Positions 30,628 through 41,971 of a stretch of DNA of 64,000 nt are shown in pieces. The stretch spans positions 248,001 through 312,000 of the forward strand of contig JAENRU010000279.1 of assembly GCA_016647705.1 (NCBI GenBank). Direction: 5' to 3'. Below the pieces are notes generated by a model. The model saw nothing but the letters and a program-made list of their open reading frames with translations, was not told the DNA's origin and did not search any database. The position numbers were made by a program, and so were the translations under genes. Numbering within the stretch: the first letter of the stretch is position 1; each line of letters starts with the position of its first letter. The DNA is from Eucommia ulmoides. Taxonomy: Eukaryota; Streptophyta; Magnoliopsida; Garryales; Eucommiaceae.

Positions 30628-32772
30628 TCAGACAATAATTTCTGCCTTGTTTCCTTCACTCTCCAACTTTGCTTCTTGAACATCTCCTATTACCCGAATG
30701 AGTTCCAAAGGAGTGGCTGCTGGATCAAGCTCACGGCAACCCTTTGGAGCATCTGGCGCTTCTTGACCGTTATGAACATAAGAAGGCACGCTGTGAGAAA
30801 ACCTAAACATCTCCTCTTTTGGAATCGTTTTCTCTTCCCTAGGGTCTAAATGCCTGTGAAACAGCGTTTTAAAGCCAGCAACTTTAACCAGAGGAGTGAC
30901 AACCACACCACCATGTTCTTCTTCATCATAGTCTTCAAGAACTTCCACCATGTCATACTTGTGTATAACGTCATCTGCAGTGAGTTCATTCCATTCGGGT
31001 GACCAGTCCCTGTACAGAGCCCAGACGTCACCCTTTTTGGGGAATATTTGAATGGTTCCACGGCTGCCTTTTGTCCACCTGATTTTGTGCGAGAAGGAAT
31101 TGAGCGATAAATTGATTTCGTGCTTTCCTATTCTGAAATCACCGCAAGTCTTCGTGAAACCAGAAGCAACCCAGTTTATTGGACCCAATTCACTGTTGGT
31201 TTTCGAATTGAGCCAGCTTATGCGCATCTTGAAAGGGTTAAAAGAGATCACGTCGTGAATGATGGCATAGTACCTAGGCATTCCATCGTCATCGTCATAT
31301 GCCGCCCAAACCTGGTTTTCGCCAAAACACTTCTCACTGCGATCTCTGTCAAAATCGTGGAAATCTGGATCAGGGACGTTTATTGATATTTGATCAATGG
31401 GTTCTTTAAAGGGACTACTTGCACGGGTAGGCTTGTCTTGATCCTGATCACCACTATGTACCACGGAATTTTCAGTTTCCTTTTCCTTCTCGATTTCCTT
31501 CTTGTTCACAGTCTCTTCCCCTTTAATGGCAGCTCGGGCAGCAGTATCCAATCTCCATTCATTCAACTTCTTATGAATTTCTTTCTTTGCCATCTCCATC
31601 AGCACAAGTTTGATATCAACCGTGGGTGCATCCTTTGGAGTACTAGAGGTACTGGGTCCACTGACGTTTGCTTTTTTAGCTACCCCAGACCCGTTATCCT
31701 TCGGATCTGCCCCATCCCTTCCGCTACTGCTTGCACTTAGATCCTCGTTGCCTTTTTTTCTCTTTGAAGACGAAACTCCGCTTGCTCTTTTAGAGGCTTG
31801 ATTCTTCCTCTTCAAGGCCTCCTCCCTCTTTATGGCGGCCTGAGCTTCTTCACGTTGTCTCTTCACTTTCTCGTATGCTTGCTGAACCATGGTTGCAGCT
31901 TGAACGGTAGAAGCAGCACCGGTTGGTTTAGAGAAAGGACCCCAATGGAAGTTAGCATTGTTAGAATTAGATGAATCATTAGGCTTGTTCTTGCCCTCAG
32001 CATAATGATTCAAGTTCCTTTGCTTCTGAAAGGTATCCCAATCTCTAGCTGCTTTGGAACCAGCCAATGGAGGGGGTGGTGTTTCTTCAGCGAAAAAAGG
32101 TTCATGGCAATTAGGGCAGAGGAGATTATGGTTGAGATACATTCTCAAATACTCATAATGCATTCTACACCTATGGCAAGCTGTCCAAAAGGTATGATTT
32201 TCCTTCTTAGGAGGTGGAGCAGCAGGAGGAGTAGGACCCGCTTTTGTGGCATTGCTTTTTGGCATATTCATTCGTGAATTTGAACATTTGGTGAAGTTAT
32301 AAAAACCGTTCGGTGGGGGAGGTACTGATGGACCTCCTCCATTTGATGGCTGGACTTTTTGCTGTGAAGTTGCCCTAAAATTTCTCTTTTGGTCATATGC
32401 TAATCTCTTGGCTTTGTCGGATAACAAACTCCATGCCTCTGAAATTAGCTTGAATGCTCCATCGGCTCCCATGGACTTGTTCTTATCGGGATGAAGAGTG
32501 AGTGCCAGCTTCCTGTAGTGTTTCCTTACCGTTTCATCATCAGCCTTTGGATTTACACCCAGTATTCCATACCAATCTGCTTCACCGTTAATTTTACTTT
32601 CTGCTGATATGTACACGTCGAGCGTAGCTAACATCTGGGAAATACCTTCAAGACCAGGAAAAAGATTTTGGGCTTTTAAAGCAAATCTTTTCGCCCCAGT
32701 AATGTCTTTTGCTGAGAATTTCTTCTCAGCAATCTCCTTTGCTCTAAAAGCCTCATCTCTGTTGCACTCCAT
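30628..32772 (-). CDS. DnaJ (J-domain) protein with zinc-ribbon-like motif and DUF3444
   Basis: A single open frame of 714 residues. The N-terminal 60 residues (ECNRDEAFRAKEIAEKKF) are the conserved helical lead of this plant family. The J domain spans about residues 66-132 with the HPD triad in LALTLHPDKNKSMG. A Cys pair set, ACHRCRMHYEY and LLCPNCHEPF (about 197-228), resembles a zinc ribbon. A Lys/Arg-rich segment (KRKNQASKRASGVSSSKRKK) is a likely nuclear signal. The C-terminus (about 480-690) is DUF3444, with CFGENQVWAAYDDDDGMPRY and GDVWALYRDW. The J domain would stimulate an Hsp70 ATPase; the role of DUF3444 is unknown. The ATG at 32772 is the first in frame. Lack of introns in the coding part is usual in this family. 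Confidence 0.95.
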   Translation of the reverse strand: MECNRDEAFRAKEIAEKKFSAKDITGAKRFALKAQNLFPGLEGISQMLATLDVYISAESKINGEADWYGILGVNPKADDETVRKHYRKLALTLHPDKNKSMGADGAFKLISEAWSLLSDKAKRLAYDQKRNFRATSQQKVQPSNGGGPSVPPPPNGFYNFTKCSNSRMNMPKSNATKAGPTPPAAPPPKKENHTFWTACHRCRMHYEYLRMYLNHNLLCPNCHEPFFAEETPPPPLAGSKAARDWDTFQKQRNLNHYAEGKNKPNDSSNSNNANFHWGPFSKPTGAASTVQAATMVQQAYEKVKRQREEAQAAIKREEALKRKNQASKRASGVSSSKRKKGNEDLSASSSGRDGADPKDNGSGVAKKANVSGPSTSSTPKDAPTVDIKLVLMEMAKKEIHKKLNEWRLDTAARAAIKGEETVNKKEIEKEKETENSVVHSGDQDQDKPTRASSPFKEPIDQISINVPDPDFHDFDRDRSEKCFGENQVWAAYDDDDGMPRYYAIIHDVISFNPFKMRISWLNSKTNSELGPINWVASGFTKTCGDFRIGKHEINLSLNSFSHKIRWTKGSRGTIQIFPKKGDVWALYRDWSPEWNELTADDVIHKYDMVEVLEDYDEEEHGGVVVTPLVKVAGFKTLFHRHLDPREEKTIPKEEMFRFSHSVPSYVHNGQEAPDAPKGCRELDPAATPLELIRVIGDVQEAKLESEGNKAEIIV

Positions 32773-32865
32773 TTTTATTTCTCAAAACAATCCAATGTCC
32801 TTTGTGTGAATTTCTAACACAGAAGTTTCAGCAAAATCTATAACATCTGTGTTTATCTCATACTT

Positions 32866-33413
32866 CTAACAAAGAGGCAGGTTTTTGATATCACAAACCC
32901 TAATTCACAAACAACAGAAACTCATGAATATGCATAAATATATAGCAAAAACAGCAAAGCTAATTCACAAGTCAACTAAGAACACATGACAGTTCATACA
33001 TATCCAAATCCAAACAATTGTGATCAAAGGACGGGCGCATACTTCACAAATATGTATACATCAGCTTAAGAAAAAGTAAGAACAGCTACGCAGTAATATT
33101 TGAACGCCATTTCCTTCTATCGCAAGCAATAAGACAGAAGTGATACATTGATAAAATCGTCGAACGCGAATCAGAAACAAGAAAAAAAAGATGAAGTTGC
33201 TTCACCACATCAACGCAATGTTCAAATCAATGTGAAGCGAAAACTAGAGGATATTATAGCCAACGGATCTGCGTAAGTCAAGAAGCCAAAATTGACCAAT
33301 CCAAAAATCCCTAATTACTTTCGCGAGAGACAAAAACCCTAGCATGAGTTCAGCGAAGAAGATCATCAACTACTGTATCTACAACGAAGATGGAGATGGA
33401 CTGAGAGACTTAC
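32866..33413 (-). other. Probable 5' UTR intron of the DnaJ gene
   Basis: On the minus strand a good donor CTTG|GTAAGT lies at 33413 and a pyrimidine-rich acceptor GCCTCTTTGTTAG at 32866. A short upstream reading frame starts at ATG 33472 in a strong context (CCATGG) and would meet TGA formed across the junction after 19 codons. An alternative acceptor TGTGTTAG nearer the ATG gives the same stop. Confidence 0.55.
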
Positions 33414-33617
33414 CAAGTGAGGCGAGAGCTATGGCGTTGGGGCGTATCTAATTTGAATCGCAGAGACGCCATGGGAAGACCTCCATCGCACAAGTTCGGT
33501 TTTTCTTTTTTTGTGTTTTTGCCCCTCCTTTCCAACCTAAATCCTAAAAAATCCCAAAAATTGAGCTTTTTTTTTGTCAAATTCAACTCTTAAATCGAGA
33601 TGGTTTATATTTTATTT

Positions 33618-34133
33618 GGGAAAATTACATTTTTGGTCTCCAAAGTGTGAAGTGGATGTCCACGTAGACCCTGAAATTTGTCAGATTCCACATTCGATCT
33701 ATCAAGTTCATTATGGTTTAATCCAACAAAATTTAAAATATCGTTACTAATTTTGAACAAAATATAAACTGTGCTAGGCATGCAGAGTGCAGTATGGATA
33801 TTTTTGTTATTTCTTTACTCTACTAAATCCAAGATTTTTTTTTTTTTAACAACGATGCAAGTTTATTTCTATTAATTTTTAGACAATTCGTTGTTAACAA
33901 AATATTAAAAGAAAACGTCGTATGATTAGTAAAGTGAAAAAATGATGAAAATATCTCTATTAGAAGATAAGGTGTTGAGAAAAACTCATTTTTTGTCCAA
34001 AATCAGTAATAACGTTTTTAATTTACGGGATTGGAACAAAATACGAAACTTGGAGGACCAAATTATAATTTAATAAACCTCAGGGTCAATATAAAGGCAC
34101 ACCCTATACTTTAGGGGGGAAAATATAACTTTC
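33618..34133. mobile_element. Dispersed repeat F, copy 2, with short inverted ends
   Basis: Left GGGAAAATTACATTTTTGGTC and right, read in reverse complement, GGAAAGTTATATTTTCCCCC. No coding capacity. Related to the LTPG intron repeat. Confidence 0.5.
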
Positions 34134-34205
34134 CATTTCTATCTTCTTCTTTTTTTCTCCTTCAAACATGTAGGACCCATTTCATGAATGGTTTACTTTT
34201 TATTT

Positions 34206-34880
34206 TCATTTTTCTATTATCTTGTTTGGTTGGTATAGAATGAAAGAAAAAATGGAATAGTGAAATATAATAAAATTTCCATTTTATCCTTATAATTTTA
34301 TATTTTTGTTCTCAATTTTCAGTTTTCGTTTTCAATTTTTCATTCTCTAATTTTATATTTTTGTTCTCAATTTTCAGTTTATGTTCTCAATTTTCTCTTT
34401 TTGTTCTTAATTTTATGTTATGTAATTTTATGTTTTTATTCTCAATTTTTAGTTTATATTCTCAATTTCCTGTTATCTAATTTTCTGTTTTTGTTCTCAA
34501 TTTTCAGTTTATGTTCTCAATTTTCTATTTCTATTCTCAATTTTCAGTTTCTGTTCTCAATTTTCTAGTTCTGTTCTCAATTTTCTATTTCTATTCCCAA
34601 CTTTCTGTTCTCTAATTTCAATTTATATTCTCTAATTTCAGTTTTTTTTCTCAATTTTCAAGGGGTTAATTACAAGGACTATCATGTAATTTAAGATATT
34701 GATTCCATTAGGTTAGAATCCCATTCCACCCCATCTCAAATGGAATCCTATTCCATCCAATTTCATTCCAATAGAATCACAAAAGTGATTCCATTGGAGA
34801 ACCAAACAACGGAAAAGGAATCGAGGGCGGAATGCGATTCCATTCCGCCCTCGATTCCATCCAACCAAATATGCCGTTAG
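34206..34880. mobile_element. MITE family B, copy 2 (left end missing)
   Basis: Matches 10105-10183 joined to 24121-24855: TTGTTTGGTTGGTATAGAATG, the ~21-nt GTTCTCAATTTTCAGTTT array (about 34310-34665), and the right end CCAACCAAATATGCC. The first ~110 bp of the family are absent. Confidence 0.7.
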
Positions 34881-34883
34881 GGT

Positions 34884-35305
34884 ACGTTTGGCTAGAAGTA
34901 AGGGAAAGGAAAAAGAAAAAAAAAATGAAAAATAAAAAATAAAATATTTTTATTTATTGTGAAAAGAAAATTATTTTTCCTAATATTGTTTGGTTGGGAA
35001 GGAAAATGAAAGAATAGAAAATAATTTAGTTTAATATAATTTACTATTTTGCCCTCATATATTCCAAAAATAAATTAAAAAAATCAATTTATTAAGGATG
35101 TAATTGTAATTTTGATATTCAAAACAATTTTCCTCTTTTTTTCCTCTCAAATTTGGGGGAAAAAATATGTCTCGAAATTTGTGTTTTATCCTTCTCATTT
35201 TCATTCCCCTTCTATTTTCCTTCCATACCAAACACAATCTTTTTTCATTTCTCCTTCTATTTTCTATTCCCTTTCCATTTTTCATCCATACCAAACACGC
35301 TCTTA
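34884..35305. mobile_element. MITE family C, copy 1
   Basis: Left GTACGTTTGGCTAGAAGTAA and right CCATACCAAACACGC are inverted in their core. A homologue lies at 45268-45655. Confidence 0.6.
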
Positions 35306-36300
35306 AGAAATTAAGTTAAATTTAAAAAAAAAAAAATTATATATTTTCTCAATATATAAAAAACAAAAGAAATAATATAGAATCAACGTACAAATATATT
35401 TAAATATCTCAAATAACAAAAAAAATAATATATATATATACACACACGTGTGTCAATAGTTATCAATAATATTTTTAAACTGTTAAACGCATCGTAAATA
35501 TGATTTCTTTCATTATTATGCAATTTTTTTAGAAAGAAATAATTAAAATATTTTAAAATTTTATATAACTCCCTCGAAATTATAAATTTTTTAATAAACT
35601 CCCTAAAAAAAATATTTAGACCTCCTCAATTGTTGCATTTTAATCATACATCACACCATAAAAATATAGACTTGGACTCTCAACCTAACATTTTCAAAAT
35701 AATTAATGATGGAGAGATTTTTGTGAAAAATTTTGGGGCGTATCTATAAATAAATTATAATATAAGGGGTAACTTGTAATAAAATAGTTTCAATCTAACA
35801 CTCTACCAATTCCATCACTAAATTGCATATTCTTTGGCTAAATTGCTTTTTGCCTACTTATCACTCAGATCTCATTCTATTGATCTATTGCTTAAAAATA
35901 GATAGAATTAAATTTTTCAGATAAAATAGATAAAATTGTCTATTTATTTGAATTTTAATTTAATTTTTATAAATATTTAAGATAAAAAAATTAAATCAAA
36001 ATTAAAATAAAAGGGACAATTTTAAACATATTTCGTTAATTTAAATATAAAAAAAAAATAGTTTATCATTTTATTTAAAGTAGAAGGGGGTAAAGTGCAG
36101 TTTCTTGAAGTAGAGGGGAATAAAATGATAATTATGTAAAATAGAGGTGATGAAAAGGCAATTTATCCATATTCTTTGGTAACATACAAACCATGAAGCG
36201 AAATATCAAGAAAAGAAAAGGGGAGGAGTTATAATGAAATAAAGTTAAATTTGGGGGTAAAAAACGAAAATATTAAGAAAAATGTGGCGTAAAACCCGCC
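35306..36300. other. AT-rich intergenic stretch
   Basis: No gene or clear element. It contains A/T runs, a TA/CA repeat at 35427-35450 and T-rich palindromes. Confidence 0.6.
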
Positions 36301-36304
36301 TGTA

Positions 36305-36313
36305 TTTGGCGCC
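36305..36313. promoter_or_regulatory. E2F-like motif
   Basis: TTTGGCGCC matches the E2F consensus TTTSSCGC and lies about 50 bp upstream of a GC-rich possible first exon. A single short match, so tentative. Confidence 0.3.
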
Positions 36314-36352
36314 ATATTTTGTTATAGATCTTGTTCGTATTTGCTTTCACAA

Positions 36353-36510
36353 ATGGCGTTATGTCACGGTGGCGATGCCGGATGCGCCTTCGAACGTTTT
36401 GGACGCCGGAGGTGGCGGCCGGGGGGGTGGATAGTTCCCGTCGTAGAGTCCGAGTACAGCGGAAGCGTCAGTTTCAACTGTTAGTCGAGTTACAGGAGTC
36501 GCCCCTTCAG
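36353..36510 (+). other. GC-rich possible first exon of an unrecognised gene
   Basis: In contrast to its AT-rich surroundings this block is about 60% GC and rich in CpG. From ATG 36361 a frame reads through an Arg-rich stretch (SSRRRVRVQRKRQFQLLVEL) to a possible donor CAG|GTTCGA at 36510. The overlapping frame from 36374 begins MPDAPSNVLDAGGGG and would join the same Arg-rich part only by a shift in a G7 run. No downstream exon could be joined convincingly; 36781-36901 is a weak candidate. I do not recognise the product. It may be a gene fragment. Confidence 0.3.
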
Positions 36511-37049
36511 GTTCGATGTTTATCGTTTACTCGTTAGAATTATGAATTTCAGTAAAAATTTGTTCGTTCCTTTTTCAAATTTCAATTTACTTTATAATTT
36601 TCTACTAATAAATGCTTGGGAATTTCGAACCACAATGTTCGTATAGACTTGAATAATTTGTAAGTAAACTTAGGGGATTATACTGAGGAAATTTTGATTT
36701 TCATCTTGTGGTATATGATTGTAGATTGCATTAAATTTCAGCAAAACAAAAGAATGTGACGCTTTGTGTTTGTGGTCTAAATGCTTGGTTTGCAAGAAAT
36801 GGATGCACAAGTAAAGAGTAAATATGCTGCAATGAGGAGTGGAGATGAATGCATGTATCATTTGGGGCAATTTGGAAGGTCTTTACATGGCATTTTATGG
36901 GCAAGGTGTGAGTTAAGAAGTAAATAATTAAGGCTTGTTTGAGTAGTTTATCTCAAGTAGTTGGAATCCAAGGTTGTCTTCCTTTGAAATTAGAGAACGT
37001 TTATGCGAAATGCAATTAACTGATTCCCAAACTTGCAACTTCTATGCCA
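36511..37049. other. Intergenic stretch
   Basis: A frame at 36781-36901 (LGLQEMDAQVKSKYAAMRSG) ends at a GTGTGAG donor-like sequence and could be an exon, but nothing supports it further. Confidence 0.3.
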
Positions 37050-37380
37050 AAATCTTTTGGCGTTAGGAGGAGTAGCTTATTTCGCATATAGATTAGTTTG
37101 AGAAGCCTCACAAAGGTGACGTAAATTTTAACACTCACTCTCATATGCAACTTCGGTTTGCACATGGTGTGATTAACAAATATCAAAAGACAAAAACCAA
37201 TCAACCACCAGAAGATAGAAGAAAGAAGGCGAACAACTAGGAGACAAACAAACGAACTTTCTCAACCGAGTTTTGATACCATGTTAGGAGCTTCTAACTC
37301 AAAATCATATGATATTAAGTGGAGTAGCTTCTTTTATACATAGACTAGTTTGAGAGGCCTCACAATGATGATGATTTGGG
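37050..37380 (-). mobile_element. TRIM-like element, family T3
   Basis: Direct repeats with GGAGTAGCTT…ATAGATTAGTTTGAGAAGCC (left) and GGAGTAGCTTCTTTTATACA (right). On the minus strand the right repeat ends CCTAACA followed by TGGTATCAAAACTCGG, a Met-type primer site. Outer ends approximate. Confidence 0.55.
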
Positions 37381-37581
37381 ATTTAACAGTTCACATATCA
37401 ACCGGGCCAAAATGAAAAGAGGCCACATGCATGAGGGATATGCGTTATTCCTCTCCATTCTCTTATAAATTAACTTGTTTTTTATGGAGGTGTGGGAAAA
37501 AGATTTTTGTAGGATGCGTATTTTCTGGATGGTGGCCACTCTACTCTATCGATTGTAACTTACAAGTAGAAAGTGATCCAT

Positions 37582-37922
37582 ACCCTTCTTGGTCTTACGC
37601 TCTCTCAACCTCAAAAACTAGCTCATGAGGTTAAATTTTATCTTACATTTATAATCTGACCACCAAGTCTTTCTACATCCGATGTGAAATAAACACAACA
37701 ATCTCCTCTTCACATATCAGGCATTTAGTCGGCTAACTCCCAACGAGTATTTCCCTTTATAGCTATTGGGTTACAGTTGTTGTAATCTCGGCTTTGATAT
37801 AAGTGTAGGGTGGTCTTGGATCTCTCTCAACTCCCAAAATTAACTCATGAGGTGAGCTTTTCCCTCATACTTATAATCTGATCACCGGTCCCTTTCATAT
37901 CAGATGTGTGATAAACTCAACA
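37582..37922 (-). mobile_element. TRIM-like element, family T2
   Basis: Two ~119-bp direct repeats (about 37582-37700 and 37804-37922). On the minus strand they start TGTTG and end CCCTACA; the sequence after the first is TTATATCAAAGCC, a decayed Met primer site. Confidence 0.6.
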
Positions 37923-38160
37923 ATTTTTGTGTTTCATTGATTATTAGTCTTGGAAAACACTGTGCCTTTAGACCTTACAATTAATGCACACAACATTTCT
38001 TTTATAAGCCTCAAACTCGATAATTCAAATTACCTATACGGAGAGATCGAAAGCAAACATTGTTGGAGGCTCAGGTATCACACATAACCACAATAATCTT
38101 GTTACAAAGTATGCCACAGATGCAGAAGATAAACAAACTGCAACCAAGGAGTTTACAATT

Positions 38161-38822
38161 TTTTTTTTGAAAACCTCGGTGAAGCGAGGAGAATTATATT
38201 CAAAGAAAACAAGAAAGCAATTTACAGAGGGGGCCAAAACTTGACCTCTGAATCCAAAAATACAAAAGCAAAACAAAAAACTCAATCAAGACAAAGCCGC
38301 TAAAGACATATCTTTAGTCTTCCAAATGTTTGGGAAACCAAGTCTATCCAGTCTTAAGTATTCTCGAACAAAAGCCGGGCATTCTAATTTAGATAAGAAA
38401 ATCTGATTTTCTCCAGCACTGCCTAACTTAGCTAACATATCTGCAGCCATGTTAGCTTCCCTGTAGCAATGCGAGATAGAAGCTTGAACCCTTGAAGCCA
38501 TATCCTTGATCATCCTAATCAAAGACGTTAAACACTAAGGGACTTTAGCTCTACCAGTAACCATATCTACTAACAGGGCATTATCACTAACTACATCCAA
38601 AGCGAACCACTCAAAGTCAACACAGAACTGAAGCGCGGTCCAAAGGGCTTTGGTTTCGGCAAGTAAATTGGAGCTAAAACCAAAAAATTGAGCGAAACCA
38701 AACAATAAATCTCCATTAGGGTTACGGAAAATAACCCCTCCGCCAATTAGGCCTGGATTTCCTCGAGAGCTTCCGTCTAAATTAATCACGAGTCTATCTT
38801 GAGGAGAATTCTGATAGACCAT
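38161..38822 (-). pseudogene. 5'-truncated LINE tail with RNase H domain
   Basis: The minus strand encodes a plant LINE-type RNase H (RVT_3): INLDGSSRGNPGLIGGGVIF holds the first catalytic Asp, LLAETKALWTAL the Glu helix, and VVSDNALLVDMV the third acidic residue, then SHCYREANMAADMLAKLG. A TAG at 38535-38537 interrupts one frame that otherwise continues from 38822 to 38286. The 3' end has a short hairpin (CCTCGGTGAAGCGAGG on plus) and an A-run next to it, as in plant LINEs. The upstream reverse transcriptase is missing. Confidence 0.8.
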
Positions 38823-39120
38823 TGATTAAATGCACTTATGTGCGGCAAGGAAGAAAGAGGCTGAGGGATTAGTTGTTTGGAAGTTCTAGTTTCTGTTTTG
38901 GAGGAGTTAGTTAGAAGAGCTGAAGTTGTTAAGTTTGTTATGTGATTAGTTTGTTATTTGTTGAGTGCTTCAAGTATAAATAGCAAAGGAGAGGAAGGGA
39001 AAGGTATCGAAATTGTGAAGAACAAAAGGGAGAGGCCACACTCTCGAAACTCTAGAATTATTTTCTGTATTCTTTGACATTCTCATTCATTGAGTTAGTA
39101 AAGTTTGCATTCCCTTACAA
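38800..39120 (+). repeat. LTR-like repeat, copy 1
   Basis: Shares with 54205-54560 the opening GAATTCTGATAGACCATTGA, the middle TATAAATAGCA-type promoter block and GAGAGGCCACACTCTCGAA, and the end near TTGATTGAGT. The TATAAATAG box suggests an LTR promoter. Possibly the LTR of the copia fragment that follows. Confidence 0.55.
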
Positions 39121-39621
39121 TTTCTGTTTCCAAATTTCTTCATTATCTCGATTTGTTGCCTTTGATCTATCAAATTCCAATAAACCAGCTGTAATTTAGA
39201 TTTTAGTATTCTTACCAAAGGAGCAATCTTGCCCAAAATCTGGTGAATGTTAACAATAACCTTTTGGGCCATATTGGATCCTTTCAAACCTAATCTTGTT
39301 ATGCATTTTTCAGATATCCTAGCAAAGCACAGAAGGAATGAGGGTGTCATAAATTTTTTTAAGAGGGGACGAACTCTGACGTTGTCACCAACCAACTAAT
39401 CAACCAAATTGAATAGTCATGGATAAGCATCTTAAGGGTTGTATCACACCATCACTTCAAATCTCTCACCCTCAGTCCCACCTCTGCTTTTGAATATATC
39501 TTGTGCATATCAACTAAAGTTACACTTTCTTACAATCACTAAAGGGGTCTTAATCAATGCATGAACATTTGAACAAGATTAAAATGTTTGCTTGATTACA
39601 ATTCAGCTACTGGAGATTAGC

Positions 39622-39698
39622 TGATTAAGGATGATGACATGATTATCTACATTCTTAGTGAACTTCCAGATGAGTATGAGACAATACTTCAATTAAGA
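39622..39698 (+). pseudogene. Copia Gag fragment
   Basis: The frame IKDDDMIIYILSELPDEYET resembles the conserved core of copia Gag (UBN2 family). It is an isolated remnant; the rest of 39121-39990 shows no coding sequence. Confidence 0.55.
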
Positions 39699-39995
39699 CT
39701 AGACAACTCCCTATGATGGTAAACGAGTTATGCTTATTTCTGTATATGGCAGGAATTTTTGGTCTGCTAGGATTAATATATCTGTCTACGGGGTCTATGG
39801 CAATAACTGTACTGATATCGAACACCAAACCTATGTGCTTCTTATTCTAACATTTTTACTTTGATTGGTGACTTCACCTATGAACTTATTAATTTATTAA
39901 TTATATGTAATTATATATATTTTGCTCACATTTATACAACCATTTCAGGATTTGACATTTATTAATATTGGAGCACCTCCTATACCGATACGGAT

Positions 39996-40330
39996 TGTAG
40001 AAACCTAAACCTAGTGGGCCTAACTCACTCTTAAGTGTACCTCTAGGCTTATATATAGCTCACGATTAGGTAACACAAACGATGTGGGATTCAACAAGCC
40101 CTCTCACATGCAAGGTAGATTTTGACAAAGCACTGCGAACGGAAATTGGGGGGCCCAACATTAATGTGGGATTTTACACGCCCAACATCAGATGAAACGT
40201 ATGGCTCTGATATCATGTAGAAACCCAATGGGCATAACTCACTCTCAAAAAACGGCTTAAAAGAGGGGGATTATCCCTGGACTTGTATATAGCTCAGGAT
40301 CAGGTAACCCAAGCGAAGTGGGATTCAACA
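39996..40330 (-). mobile_element. TRIM element, family T1
   Basis: 335 bp. Direct repeats at 39996-40096 and 40216-40330, each ending GGATTCAACA on plus (TGTTGAATCC on minus). On the minus strand the 5' repeat is followed by TGATATCAGAGC, one base from the tRNA-iMet primer site. Flanks CGGAT and CGTAT are a 5-bp duplication with one mismatch. Confidence 0.8.
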
Positions 40331-41680
40331 CGTATTAATTATCATTGGTAGGTGCTTTCATCTCCCTCCAAGTGGAAATGTGAGAATTCGAGTGATGCTC
40401 TTGATATGAAGGAAACTTGTATTCTGCATAACATAGTAAGATCCCATTGCTATCTCACGGTTTGTAGTGAAGATGTCATGTTCGAACCAGAGTCATAAAC
40501 CATCCAAGTTGTGAAATGGAGTTTGATTTGTAATGTACAAGTGGACATTAAACTAATGGTATGATTCAGTTGTCATCTGGCCATACATGCCAGGCTCTAC
40601 TCATGTCGGCAGCCTATAGCGGGTGCATCCCTGGGCCGACATGGATACATGGACACCTAAGTGGCCATGATCATTGGCATCAGATTGTCAAAAGCCTAAT
40701 AATGCTTAAAGATGGTCTTGAGCATCTAGTTGGGCGGGTAAATACTTCATTGAGGTAGTGTTTGGGAGAACAAAATTGGGTTCTTGGAACTGGAATTGAA
40801 AATGGACATTTAGGTGGTGTTTGGTTAGTGTTTCTGTTTCTACTTCCAATAAATTGGGATGCGATGTAATGGGAATTTCGTTTCCGTTCTGGAGTATTCC
40901 GGGAATATAAACATGTATGATAACGACCATTGTCCTAAAATTATTTATTTTAATTTATGAGAACATAAACAAGAAACACGTTGTGTTGCAATATTTGTTT
41001 TTTTTTTTTTTTAAATGTATGGGGGCCTACGGGAGTGGTGGTGAGAATAATTTTGTGGGAATGAATAGGACTCCAATATTTTTTGTTTCTCATATTCTTA
41101 AGTAATTCAGGAAATAATCTCAAATTACTCTCAAAACTTTGGAATCAGAAACGTATTTCCAAACACGTTCTTGTACATTAATCCCAAAATTTTGGGAGCG
41201 GGAGCAAGAATCAGAGAACAGAAACAGTAACCAACCGGGGCTATTCTTAGTTTTTAGGTTGGCTTCCAATTCCAATTCTATGCTCCAAATCCGTACAACT
41301 AAACATTGTTTGATTTTCGTACCCCCTGATATACACAGAAATATCCAAGGAAGACTGGAAATAAATCTATTGTTTTGAGATCTTATGGCTGCTTGTTGCT
41401 GAATTTATCCTTTAAGCTCAATCTTCTTTCATACATTGTGCTTTTACTTGCACATTGGTTAATCTGTTCCAATAGGTTAGACCTTACTTCACATATCAAT
41501 TGTCTACTTGTCTTTTTCCCCTTTGGGCACACTAATTAGTAATTACACCAAATGGAAGAGTTTTGCGTAGAAGTAGCACCCAGCTCATTAAGTCGCATGA
41601 TTTCATCGGATACTTCACACTTGAGATTTATGTGCTTCTGTCGCTCTTTATTTATTTATTTATTTTTGCGCTAAGTGTAT
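40331..41680. other. Intergenic stretch with MITE-like borders
   Basis: No gene. 40760-41260 begins GTGTTTGGGAGAACAAAATTG and contains another start-like border GGTGGTGTTTGGTTAGTG at 40813, suggesting two nested MITEs. A (TTTA)n run is at 41649-41667. Confidence 0.4.
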
Positions 41681-41682
41681 AG

Positions 41683-41971
41683 TGGAATAGGTTTATCCTA
41701 CATTGGATGTGGAAATGATTGACGGTCAAGTTATAAGTGTGAGAAAAAGTCTCATTTCATGAGGTAATTTTTGGGATTGAAAGAAGGCTAAAACCTTCCT
41801 ATATTGCTTTCAGAGCCCAGATTACAACATCTTTGGTTCAATAGTCATAGATGAAAAAAATTGGTCGAGGGTTAACTGACCAAAAGCTCGATGTATGAGG
41901 GAGAGATTGTCGGATTTATCTCACTTCATGAGCTAATTTTTGGATTGAGAGAGGATCAAGACCACTCTACA
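41683..41971 (+). mobile_element. TRIM-like element, family T2
   Basis: Direct repeats: the 3' copy starts TGTCGGATTTATCTC at 41908 and ends CTCTACA at 41971. The 5' copy is followed by TTGCTTTCAGAGCCC, a decayed Met primer site. The 3' copy has an internal deletion. Confidence 0.55.
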
